DNA of 56,966 bases from an uncultured Anaerotruncus sp. (GTDB lineage Bacteria; Bacillota; Clostridia; Oscillospirales; CAG-272): contig CAJLZE010000003.1 in the NCBI GenBank assembly GCA_905210995.1, positions 1 to 56,966 on the forward strand, given 5' to 3'. Under the pieces are notes generated by a model. That model searched no databases. It was not told the DNA's origin and saw only the letters and a list, made by a program, of their open reading frames with translations. Positions 34,178-42,370 of this stretch are shown here, piece by piece. The position numbers and the translations under genes were made by a program. Within the stretch, counting starts at the first letter, position 1, and each line of letters opens with the position of its first letter.

Positions 34178-35602
34178 TTATTTGTTGATAACACCGTCAA
34201 GCTCGCAAAAACGGCGATAAGCTGCCGAATAATCGGCGCCCGACGGAGCGTATTTTCCTTTTATCTTAACTGCGGCGCGCGCAGCCTCCGCAGCGCTGCC
34301 GTAAAGCCCTATGCCGACCGCGGCAAGCAGTGCCGAGCCGAGGCACGCCGTCTCTGATTCCTCAAGCGTACAAAGCTCCTTGCCGGTCACGTCTGCCTTT
34401 ATCTGCGCCCACAGCGGGCTTGACGCACCGCCGCCGGTTATGCGGATACCGTCTGCATCTATATTCACATATTCAAGCTCCTCGCGCAGCGTGAAAGCGA
34501 CAGCCTCCATTATGGCGCGCGCAAAATGCGCTCTTGTGTGCGCAAGACGCACGCCAGAAAATTCGGCTCCCACCGAAGGATTGTATTTCGGCATAGACGA
34601 GCCGCAAAAATACGGCAGCACGGTAAGCCCGTCACACCCGGGTGCGACCTTTTCGGCTTCCGCGTCAAGCTCACGGAACGAAAGCTCACTTGCAAAGTTG
34701 TTGCGGAACCACTTGAGCGACATTCCCGCAGTCGCCGACCAGAGAAGCAGGCAGTACTTTCCGTCCGCGTGCAGGTGGCACGGAACTATGCTGTCCGCTC
34801 TGTACGGAGGGATGCTGTCCGTGACCGCGCACACGGCAAGCGCCGTACCGGTCATTTCACTCACTCCGCCGGTGTCGGTCACGCCGACGCCGACCGCGCC
34901 GGCGATCTGGTCGAGCGCACCGCACACAACGGATATACCGTCATACTCTCCTGCCTTCTCCGCAGTGCGCAGCACGCGCGGGAGCTTTTTTTCGTCGACG
35001 CCGATAAAGTCAAGCATTTCGCGCCAGAAGCGGCGCTCTCTTATATCAAAATAAACCGAGGACGACTGTATCGTCGGCTCGGTGACAAATTCACCGGTAA
35101 GCCTGAAGAGTATAAAATCTTCAAGAAGGAATATCTTTTCGGTTTTTGCCCACACATCGGGGCGGTTATGCCTGAACCATAAAAGCTTTGAAGCGGGCCA
35201 CGACGCCGTTATCTCGGGCTGTCCCGTGACCTCGTAGACCGTTTTTTTGCCGAAACGGGATTCTATCTGCGCCGCCCCGTCCGCAGCACGGTTGTCGAGC
35301 CATACAACGGCGGGATAAAGCGGTTTTCCCTCTTCGTCGGCAAGTATCAGGGTCTCACCCTGAGTATCCACCGCAAGCGCGTGCGGCTTGCCGCATTCAC
35401 GCGACAGCTTCGCTATCGCCTCGCGGCACATTTCAACGTATTTTTCGGGATCGAATTCGACATACCCCGTCGCCGGGTCGGTGTCGAGCACATAGTCCTT
35501 GGTCACAACGCCGAGGCGTTTTCCGCTGCCGTCAAACTCGGCAGCCTTGAGTGAGGTCGTACCTATGTCGATCCCCATTATCCTGTGATCCGATAATTTC
35601 AT
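34178..35602 (-). CDS. FGGY-family carbohydrate kinase (xylulokinase-like)
   Basis: 474 residues from the ATG at 35602; 35578 is another possible start and neither has a strong ribosome binding site. Phosphate-1 motif MGIDIGTTSLKAAEFDG, LAVDTQGETLILADE, AVVWLDNRA, VVCGALDQIAGAVGVGV, and RITGGGASSPLWAQIKADV near the end, all FGGY features. Phosphorylates a ketose or polyol. The longer upstream frame crosses a GC hairpin and is not part of the gene. Confidence 0.88.
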   Translation of the reverse strand: MKLSDHRIMGIDIGTTSLKAAEFDGSGKRLGVVTKDYVLDTDPATGYVEFDPEKYVEMCREAIAKLSRECGKPHALAVDTQGETLILADEEGKPLYPAVVWLDNRAADGAAQIESRFGKKTVYEVTGQPEITASWPASKLLWFRHNRPDVWAKTEKIFLLEDFILFRLTGEFVTEPTIQSSSVYFDIRERRFWREMLDFIGVDEKKLPRVLRTAEKAGEYDGISVVCGALDQIAGAVGVGVTDTGGVSEMTGTALAVCAVTDSIPPYRADSIVPCHLHADGKYCLLLWSATAGMSLKWFRNNFASELSFRELDAEAEKVAPGCDGLTVLPYFCGSSMPKYNPSVGAEFSGVRLAHTRAHFARAIMEAVAFTLREELEYVNIDADGIRITGGGASSPLWAQIKADVTGKELCTLEESETACLGSALLAAVGIGLYGSAAEAARAAVKIKGKYAPSGADYSAAYRRFCELDGVINK

Positions 35603-35627
35603 TTTATTTTGTTTTTTATCAACGGCA

Positions 35628-35655
35628 GGGTTGCCGCGCCGTGGCGCGGCAACCC
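35628..35655. other. GC-rich hairpin between CBM9 and kinase genes
   Basis: GGGTTGCCGCGCC pairs perfectly with GGCGCGGCAACCC around two bases. No U-tract on either strand, so it is more likely an mRNA-stabilising or processing structure splitting the operon into a surface-protein part and an enzyme part than a full terminator. Confidence 0.5.
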
Positions 35656-35663
35656 GCAAAAGA

Positions 35664-36632
35664 TCAGACAGTGGTCTTTCTTCTGATAACGACGACGGCG
35701 CAGGTAACGGATGCGAGTGCGACCGCCGCTGCAGCGACGATAACGGCTCTGCTGTTGTCACCGGTCCCGGGAGCGGGGGTGGGAGTGGGCTTGCCGGTGT
35801 CGGTGGGCCCCTCGGTAGTACCGGAAGGTCCCTCGGTGGTGCCGGGAGCTACCTCGGCATTCACGAAGAGGATAGTGCCCTTTTTGGAGTCGTCATGGTT
35901 CGATTTGACTGTAGAATCATTCCATGTAAGACCGTATACGCGGTTGCTCTTCTGAGCCTCGGTCTCCTTGCTGTTGTTGGCATCGTTGGTGTAGAGGTCG
36001 AATCCGACGCATGTGCCGGCTTCCATCTTTATGTCGGCATAAATGAGGCTGAGGTTGATACGGCACTCCATGACGTAGCCCGTAGCCTTGCCCTGTGCAT
36101 CGGTGAGGATCTTCACGGCGCGGCATTCGTCAACGTTCTGCTCATCGGCGGTCACCTGAGTGTGGAACGTGCCCATGGGCGCATTCTTGAAGTTCGCGCT
36201 CTGTCCGTACACGCCGAGGATATAATAGATGGCGGGAGCGGTGCAGGCAGTGGTGGCTGTTCTGTTATAGTTCGGAGAGATGGAGAACATGATGCTGTCG
36301 TCCTTCCAGAGGTTGCCGCTGGAGGGCCAGATGGCTTTTCCCGCGAGAGTGGTATCTGCCACTTCAACGAGAACGTAGAGATACTTATCATCCCACAAAG
36401 TGCGGAAGGATGCTGTGTGCGGCACGCTGCCTTCGACGTTTACGTAAACGTTTTCGAGCTTCTGCGATTCGGCGGAATTCCATACTTCGTCGATGGTACC
36501 GTCGATCACGGGTGTGCCTTTGGTCGCTTTGATGATCTTCTGCGTGCTGTCAGGCTCAACGGCTGAAACGCCGACGGCAAACGCAGCAACGAGGAGTGCG
36601 GCAAGGGTCAGAATTGCGATCGCTTTTTTCAT
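35664..36632 (-). CDS. Surface protein with CBM9-like domain and LPXTG-like anchor
   Basis: 322 residues. Signal peptide (MKKAIAILTLAALLVAAFAV), one CBM9/DOMON-like beta-sandwich (~30-245: TPVIDGTIDEVWNSAE, ASFRTLWDDKYLYVLVEVAD, YVMECRINLSLIYADIKMEAG), a Gly/Thr/Pro linker with TTEGP repeats, then APGTGDNS, a hydrophobic helix and RRKTTV, a sortase-like C-terminus. No catalytic domain. Probably binds reducing-end sugar or glycan at the cell surface. Paralogous to the next upstream gene. Confidence 0.78.
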   Translation of the reverse strand: MKKAIAILTLAALLVAAFAVGVSAVEPDSTQKIIKATKGTPVIDGTIDEVWNSAESQKLENVYVNVEGSVPHTASFRTLWDDKYLYVLVEVADTTLAGKAIWPSSGNLWKDDSIMFSISPNYNRTATTACTAPAIYYILGVYGQSANFKNAPMGTFHTQVTADEQNVDECRAVKILTDAQGKATGYVMECRINLSLIYADIKMEAGTCVGFDLYTNDANNSKETEAQKSNRVYGLTWNDSTVKSNHDDSKKGTILFVNAEVAPGTTEGPSGTTEGPTDTGKPTPTPAPGTGDNSRAVIVAAAAVALASVTCAVVVIRRKTTV

Positions 36633-36691
36633 TGTACTGAGTTCCTTTCATTGTTGTATTTTTCAACCGGCTGGCGCCGGATGATATACCG

Positions 36692-37753
36692 TCAGTGCTT
36701 TCTGAGCACGAATGCCGAGCCGATCACCGCAATAACGGCGACAGCGCATACGGCAGACGAGCCGCAGCCGCCCTTCTTTTCGCCGGTCGCGGCGGTCGTT
36801 TCGGGGGCATTTGTTTCGGCAGTAGCCTTGGTTGTCTCGGGCACCTTGGTCGTTTCGGGAGCTTTTGATGTCTCGGGCGCCTTTGTCGTTACATCCTGCT
36901 TGGATGTTTCGGGCGCAGGTGTAGTTTCGGGAGCAGGTGTAGTCTCGGGAGCGGGCGTGGTCTCGGGTTCGGTATCGGTCGAGTTGTCAACGCTTACGAG
37001 CTGGATCGTACCCTTGAGGGCGTCGTTCTTATAGGACATGGTATCACACCAGCAAAGACCGACATCGCGCGTGTTGGAGATGCCCGCAATGTTGTCGTTG
37101 ATGTAGATATCAAAGCCGATGCAGGTGTCATAGGTCATCTTTATGTCGGCATATCTCTGCGAAAGATCGACGGCAGCCTCGATAAGATAACCGGTGTCGG
37201 TTATTTTGGTGCGGAAGTTCTTGAAGGTGTCGCGCGGTACCTGATTGAAGTTGGCGGTACCGTCGTTCTTTACGTATTCGCCGCCACCGATGGCACGGCA
37301 GCTAAGTATGTACCAGAAAGCGGGCTCCACCTGTGCACCGGTTTCGACGCGACTGTAGTTGGGCGAGAATGTAAAGCTGACGGAGTTGCGCATCCAGAGG
37401 TTGCCGGCACCGACTGTGGTGAGCTCCCATGTTTCGTCACCGATTGTGGAGTCGGTGACTTCAACGAGAAGATACAGATATTTTTCGTCCCAGAGAGCAC
37501 GGAAAACAGCTGATGTTCCGTTTGTGGGGTTATCGGGGTCGGGGCCGTTGGTGACGAATGTCTTTGAGATCCTGCGCGGCTTTGCATTGTCCCACACGGC
37601 GTCGATCTCACCGTCTATTTCCGGAGTGCCGTAAACGGCATAGGCGATGGGCTGCGATTTGTCGGGCTCGGCGGCAAACACCGGAGCGACCGCGGCAGCG
37701 CACATAACTGCGACGATGAGCGCAGCCAGCACGAAATTGAGCGTTCTTTTCAT
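36692..37753 (-). CDS. Surface protein with CBM9-like domain, PAPETT repeats and Cys-rich C-terminal anchor
   Basis: 353 residues from the ATG at 37753 (AAGGGAAG upstream); a longer frame overlaps the neighbouring gene. Signal peptide, CBM9-like domain (TPEIDGEIDAVWDNAKPR, AVFRALWDEKYLYLLVEVTD, YADIKMTYDTCIGFDIYIND) homologous to the gene downstream, a Thr/Pro/Glu linker with tandem PAPETT units, and a different C-terminus: GEKKGGCGSSAVCAVAVIA ... VLRKH, a cysteine motif just before a helix and basic end. That ending resembles Cys-containing CTERM-type sorting signals rather than LPXTG. Confidence 0.75.
   Translation of the reverse strand: MKRTLNFVLAALIVAVMCAAAVAPVFAAEPDKSQPIAYAVYGTPEIDGEIDAVWDNAKPRRISKTFVTNGPDPDNPTNGTSAVFRALWDEKYLYLLVEVTDSTIGDETWELTTVGAGNLWMRNSVSFTFSPNYSRVETGAQVEPAFWYILSCRAIGGGEYVKNDGTANFNQVPRDTFKNFRTKITDTGYLIEAAVDLSQRYADIKMTYDTCIGFDIYINDNIAGISNTRDVGLCWCDTMSYKNDALKGTIQLVSVDNSTDTEPETTPAPETTPAPETTPAPETSKQDVTTKAPETSKAPETTKVPETTKATAETNAPETTAATGEKKGGCGSSAVCAVAVIAVIGSAFVLRKH
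36903..36966. repeat. Tandem 18-bp repeat coding PAPETT units
   Basis: Three imperfect 18-bp units (GGTGTAGTTTCGGGAGCA and variants) inside the linker of the CBM9 gene; they encode repeated PAPETT and could vary in number by slippage. Confidence 0.6.
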
Positions 37754-37778
37754 GATGGGTCTTCCCTTTCTGTTGTTT

Positions 37779-39416
37779 TTATTTATCTCCCGTCGGCGGA
37801 CAGACACAACGGAGAGTTTCGTTATTGGTGTGATAGATCGCACGCAGCTCGTTCATGGCTTCAATGCAGCGCGCCGAGGCGGTGGGCTTGAAGTCACAGC
37901 CGAGAAGCTCGTGATCTATGACCGCGCGGAGATACATCATCCTCCACCTTGCAGTTCTGCGTATGCTCTCGGGCAGCTTGCGATCGTAAGCCGAAAGAAT
38001 TTCGTAAACATATTCGACATCCGAGGTATCGGAGATCGGGAATCTGTATGCATTGTAATCCGTACCGCGCCACAGACCTGTCTCGCTGCGCTCAATGGCA
38101 TCGACAAGGTCGGTGTCGCCGCAGCAAAATTCAAATTTCGCATATCTGCGCACCGCGTCATGCGAAATAAGCGTCTCGCCGCTGTAATACGAGAGCATGA
38201 CGAACTTGTTGATATCCTCGAATATGCCCTCTGAGTAGGGGTAACCGCCGTGATAGAGGTGACCGCTGCCCATGTTAGTGCGGTCAAGGAAGCGGCAGAG
38301 CGGATTTGTGCCGAAGCCGCCCCACGGGCGGCACCCGTGCATGCTTATTTCGGGGAAATCGATAAACTTCACGCCCTTCGGCACACCGTCGCGCTTTATG
38401 CACTCGGGGAGCACGCCGCCGTGGAAGAAGGACATGATGTAATCAAAGCCGCTGACCTCGCCCGCGGTGAGCTTTTTCCAGAAAGCATCCCACTCGCCGG
38501 GGATAAAACGGTCGAAATACCACGTCGAAAGTATAATCTTCGTGCCGGGCAGCACCTCATTCGTAAGTTTTACGAATTCGGGAAGTATGCGGAGATATCC
38601 GTTCGAGCCCCACGGCGCACAGTCGGGGCAGGTGCAGCCGCCCTGATCGTAAGGCCAGTAGCATATATAGTCCGGCTGTACGTCTGCAAACGCCTCAAAT
38701 ACCTCGCGTCTTTCACGCAGTATCTCCTCCATGCCGCCGGGCTTTGAGGGGCATATCTCACGGTTGTATATGCCGTCCGGTTTTGTGTGATATCCGTTTT
38801 CGACAAGGAACGTCGCGCGCAGCTCAACGGGCGACGAATCAAAGCCCTCGTTCGAGAGCATGGTCATCGACGCCTTCATGCCGATCTGCTTTGCATATTT
38901 CATAAACGCCTTGAGACGGTTTATGAGCTCCACGGATTCGGGCTGGTCGACCGATCTGAAATGGTGCATATCGTACCAGACGAGCAGCGCATTGCAGCCG
39001 CGCAGTGCAAGGTCCTCAATGACCTCATAGACCTCCTCTACCGGCGCATTGTGATAAAAATTGTGGAAGTGCGTTGCAAAATACATACCGCGCAGGGGCT
39101 TTGCGGGAGTATGATCTACCTTTTTTGACGAAGGAACGAAACCGCCCTCACCGTCGAAGCGCGAATCGACCAGATAACGTCCGACAGCGGCATGGAGGGC
39201 GCAGTCGTTCGCTGCGGTAAAGGCAACGGTATTGCCGTCGGGAACGACAGTGTACCTGTCGTTTTCAAGTGCCGCATCCACCGCAAGAGTGAAGGTGTAA
39301 TCCGCATTGTCTCCGAGACGGCAGCAACGCTCCCCGAGACGGCGCTCGAGCGTGTGCGAAAGAACCGTGAAGCTCTCCGGTCCCATCGAGATATTTTCAA
39401 GTCTGAATGTTGTCAT
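37779..39416 (-). CDS. Glycosidase-like TIM-barrel protein, family unassigned (paralogue 1)
   Basis: 545 residues, no signal peptide, so cytosolic. N-terminal ~110 residues look like the GH20b/GH67N-type domain (alpha/beta, ends in FVPSSKKVDHTPAKPLRGMY). The barrel begins RGMYFATHFHNFYHNAPVEE. Conserved with its neighbour: GGCTCPDCAPWGSNGY (a CxCxxC motif, ~255-275), DFPEISMHGCRPWGGFGTNP, GGYPYSEGIFEDIN. The layout resembles GH20, GH67 and DUF4838 proteins, but I cannot assign a catalytic pair or a numbered family. GGAG-type RBS; 15 bp after paralogue 2. Confidence 0.65.
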   Translation of the reverse strand: MTTFRLENISMGPESFTVLSHTLERRLGERCCRLGDNADYTFTLAVDAALENDRYTVVPDGNTVAFTAANDCALHAAVGRYLVDSRFDGEGGFVPSSKKVDHTPAKPLRGMYFATHFHNFYHNAPVEEVYEVIEDLALRGCNALLVWYDMHHFRSVDQPESVELINRLKAFMKYAKQIGMKASMTMLSNEGFDSSPVELRATFLVENGYHTKPDGIYNREICPSKPGGMEEILRERREVFEAFADVQPDYICYWPYDQGGCTCPDCAPWGSNGYLRILPEFVKLTNEVLPGTKIILSTWYFDRFIPGEWDAFWKKLTAGEVSGFDYIMSFFHGGVLPECIKRDGVPKGVKFIDFPEISMHGCRPWGGFGTNPLCRFLDRTNMGSGHLYHGGYPYSEGIFEDINKFVMLSYYSGETLISHDAVRRYAKFEFCCGDTDLVDAIERSETGLWRGTDYNAYRFPISDTSDVEYVYEILSAYDRKLPESIRRTARWRMMYLRAVIDHELLGCDFKPTASARCIEAMNELRAIYHTNNETLRCVCPPTGDK

Positions 39417-39431
39417 GTTTTTCTCCTTGTA

Positions 39432-41108
39432 TCATCTTCCGAGCGGAGGGCAGACCGCCGGCTGGATCCTTGTATCATACGCGTGGTAGAGCGCCCAAAG
39501 CTCACGGAAACATTTTTGCGCCCTCGCGGAATTCATCGGAATGAAATCGTGAGTATAAAGCTCGTAGTCGATCACGGCACGCAGATATATTATCCTCCAA
39601 CGCGGGTCGCGCTTTGCCGTATCGTTCATTGCCGCATCGGCTTCGGTAACGAGCCTGTACGCCTCGCGTATCGCAGCCGGAAAATGCGGCGTTACCCGCA
39701 GCCTGCCGTCCGGCATGGTCTCGACCTTGCGCCAGAGAGTGATCTCAAGCAGCTCCACGGCGCGCAGAAGAGGCTCCGGATCGTTTATCCCGAAATAAAA
39801 GCGCACATAATCCCTTACCGCATCGGCGGTATCCGCATGAGCGCCGCTGTAATGCGACATGCAGCAGAATTCGTTTATGTTCTCCCAGAAGCCCTCCGAA
39901 TACGGGAAGCCCCCGTCAAGAACATCGCCGACCGACGAAAAGAAATTATCGAGCCTCATCGTAAGCGGGTTTGCGCCGTAGCCGCCCCACGGCTTGCCGC
40001 CCCACATACTGATCTCGGGGAAATCTATCACCGAGCGCCCGTCGGGAGCACCGTGCTCTGCCGTGAGCGGCATAAACTGACCGTCGCCGTACACCGCCAT
40101 GACGTATTCCGCCCACGGGTATTTACCAGCCGAAAGATTTTCGTAAAGACGCTTTCCTTCATCTCGCAGATGTCTGTCGAAATGCCATGTGGAAAGTATC
40201 AGCTTTGCATCGGGGAAATATTCGGAAAGCAAAGGCTTTACCGACTCCTCATATACCTTGATAAAGCCGTTTTCGCTCCATCGCGAGCAGGCGTCACAGG
40301 TGCAGCCGCCCTCGTCATACGCCCAGTAAGCAAAATACTTTACCGGCACATCCGAAAACAGCTCAAAGAACTCACGGTGACAGCGGCGTATCTCATCCAT
40401 GCCGCCGGGCAGATTGGGGCATATCTCCTTGTGAAGCTCGGCATAATTCGGGGTTATGTATTCGCCGCGCATATCCCACGGCGCCGCTATATCCTCGGAA
40501 CGGTCGAGAAAACCCGTGTTTGAGAAAAGTATCAGCGCGGGAGCTATACCAAGCTCGGCGGCGCAGGCGAATATCTTCTTGAGTCTATCTGCCGTTTCAA
40601 ACGCCTCGGGGGATGTGAAAGATCTGTAATGCTGAGGCGCAAGGCAGAGCATGAGGGTGTTGCATCCCCAAAGCGCCAGGTCCTCGATAAACGGCGTTAC
40701 CTCCTCCATCGGAGCGGCGTGCCAGAAGTTGTAGAAATGAGATGCAAGATACATACCGCGCACCGAGCTTTTCATCTCATGTTCTATCGGCAGCTCAGGC
40801 GGCACAAAGCCGCCGCCGAAATCAAAGCTGCCGCTCATGAAGAAACGCCCGAGCGCCGCATATACGGTGCAGAGATCACAGACGGTCACGAGAGCGCCGC
40901 CCTTTCCGTCGTCAATTATCGAGTAGCTATCCTTTCGGTTTTCCGTTTCGCCGTCCTCGTGCGGAACGATATCGAGCGTGACGGAATATCCGCCGTCGCC
41001 GAGAGCGCATCCGCGGTGCTCGAGGATTCGTACGACGGTCTTCTTTATACGCTCAAATTCCTTTTCCGGGATATCGGCGTTTTTCAAAGCAAGAACGAAC
41101 ATTTTCAC
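39432..41108 (-). CDS. Glycosidase-like TIM-barrel protein, family unassigned (paralogue 2)
   Basis: 558 residues, cytosolic, a diverged tandem duplicate of the next gene: shares RGMYLASHFYNFWHAAPMEE, LALWGCNTLMLCL, GGCTCDACSRWSENGF (CxCxxC), DFPEISMWGGKPWGGYGANP and GGFPYSEGFWENIN. The shared acidic residues in the PEIS and YSEG motifs are candidates for catalysis (inference). Starts one base after the upstream MBL-fold gene with GAGGTG as RBS, so the two are tightly coupled. Confidence 0.65.
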   Translation of the reverse strand: MKMFVLALKNADIPEKEFERIKKTVVRILEHRGCALGDGGYSVTLDIVPHEDGETENRKDSYSIIDDGKGGALVTVCDLCTVYAALGRFFMSGSFDFGGGFVPPELPIEHEMKSSVRGMYLASHFYNFWHAAPMEEVTPFIEDLALWGCNTLMLCLAPQHYRSFTSPEAFETADRLKKIFACAAELGIAPALILFSNTGFLDRSEDIAAPWDMRGEYITPNYAELHKEICPNLPGGMDEIRRCHREFFELFSDVPVKYFAYWAYDEGGCTCDACSRWSENGFIKVYEESVKPLLSEYFPDAKLILSTWHFDRHLRDEGKRLYENLSAGKYPWAEYVMAVYGDGQFMPLTAEHGAPDGRSVIDFPEISMWGGKPWGGYGANPLTMRLDNFFSSVGDVLDGGFPYSEGFWENINEFCCMSHYSGAHADTADAVRDYVRFYFGINDPEPLLRAVELLEITLWRKVETMPDGRLRVTPHFPAAIREAYRLVTEADAAMNDTAKRDPRWRIIYLRAVIDYELYTHDFIPMNSARAQKCFRELWALYHAYDTRIQPAVCPPLGR

Positions 41109-41109
41109 C

Positions 41110-42354
41110 TCACAGCTTTATATCCGCTTCGTCATCAAGTACGCGCGACGTGCCCGGAACATACGGGATATCGAGCTCGGTTATCCGGTTTGCAGCGTTG
41201 AGGATCTCCTTTACATGCAGCTCGTTTGTAAGATGCGCATTGGCTCTGTCGCCGAGGTAAACCGTAAGCGCCTCGTCCGAGGTCGTATATGTCGCCACCT
41301 CGGGATCGATCGCCGTGTAGACATCGACCGTTCCGCCCTTGCCGCCGTGATGAGCCGTCTGGCAGAAGTCCGATTTCAGGTACGAACCGTACATTGCGGT
41401 AAGGATGTCGTTTTCGATTATGCACGCATCGGCAAGGAACATCATACCGTACCCCGCCTCGCGCACACGGAAAACGACCGAGGTGTTGTTCCAGTCGCGC
41501 GTGTCTTTCCATGAGCGGAAGGACGTGCGAAAGTCCTCCTGCGTTGCAAGAAATTCTATCTCCGCGCCGCCTATTTGCCGCACCTCTCCCGTGTGTATTT
41601 TCGTGACCTTTCCCTCACGGTTGAATGCGCGAAAATTCGCTATCGAGCGCTGACGCAGAAAATATTCGTTCTTTTCGAACCAATCGATGCAGTCGCGCTC
41701 GCCGGGATAGTTGCATATCAGCTCGTCTATGCGCACCTCGGGGCAGTCGTAGTATTTTTCGGTGAATTTTATAAACCCGCCGGTGTGGTCGTTGTGCGTA
41801 TGCGTGATGATCCACGCCGCTACGACTATATTTTCGGGATCGGGAGCCTGTTTTTTAAGCACGTTCATTATGCCGTCGGCAAAGCCTTCGTTTGCCACGC
41901 CGCCGTCTATAACGATGAATCTGCCGTCCCCGAGCCGTAAAACATAGCACATAAGCCCGCAGTTGACCGGCACGCCGCGGAAATAATTATTCTGCATGAA
42001 CGTTCTGCCTATCTGAGTGAGCAGCGGCTTGCAGATCTTTTCACCGCAGCAGTCCGCAGCGTTGTCGCTCATGTTTTCGGACGGCTCGACGATAACTCTG
42101 AATGTCGAATCGAACGGCGTAAAATATGTCGTGACACCGCATGAGCCTTTGCGGTATGCGGCAAAAAGGTTGCCCGCAGCGGCGCGCTCCCAAAGGAGCG
42201 CAAAGCCCGCCTCGGTAAGTTTTCCGCAATATCCGCGCCATGCATCGGCAGATGAATGCTCAACTATTATCTGCCATGCGCCGTCGCCGTCGGCGACGAC
42301 CTCCGCCCCCTCGGGATAACCCGGTATGGCGGAAAGTATTTTGTTCTGTATCAT
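41110..42354 (-). CDS. Metallo-beta-lactamase-fold hydrolase, cytosolic
   Basis: 414 residues, no signal peptide. N-terminal ~120 residues form a separate domain (GAWQIIVEHSSADAWRGYCG ... TTYFTPFDSTFRVIVEPS). The MBL part has IDGGVANEG, the zinc motif THTHNDHTGG (~182-191), a later Asp in MMFLADACI and TAHHGGKGG, the ComEC-like variant of the fold. Paralogous to the C-terminal two-thirds of the lipoprotein encoded upstream. Substrate unknown. Confidence 0.75.
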   Translation of the reverse strand: MIQNKILSAIPGYPEGAEVVADGDGAWQIIVEHSSADAWRGYCGKLTEAGFALLWERAAAGNLFAAYRKGSCGVTTYFTPFDSTFRVIVEPSENMSDNAADCCGEKICKPLLTQIGRTFMQNNYFRGVPVNCGLMCYVLRLGDGRFIVIDGGVANEGFADGIMNVLKKQAPDPENIVVAAWIITHTHNDHTGGFIKFTEKYYDCPEVRIDELICNYPGERDCIDWFEKNEYFLRQRSIANFRAFNREGKVTKIHTGEVRQIGGAEIEFLATQEDFRTSFRSWKDTRDWNNTSVVFRVREAGYGMMFLADACIIENDILTAMYGSYLKSDFCQTAHHGGKGGTVDVYTAIDPEVATYTTSDEALTVYLGDRANAHLTNELHVKEILNAANRITELDIPYVPGTSRVLDDEADIKL

Positions 42355-42370
42355 TTGTTGCCTCGTTCGG

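Noticed and set aside
32501..34357. 618-codon plus-strand frame
   Set aside because: Antisense to the TIM-like and fucose-isomerase-like genes, which have clear families and coupled starts.
30141..35602. Sulfoglycolysis (sulfo-TAL) pathway from the TalC-type and SIS genes
   Set aside because: No sulfoquinovosidase or sulfolactaldehyde enzyme is present, and a kinase and fucose-isomerase-like gene do not belong to that route.
39192..40523. 443-codon plus-strand frame
   Set aside because: Antisense to the GH-like paralogues.
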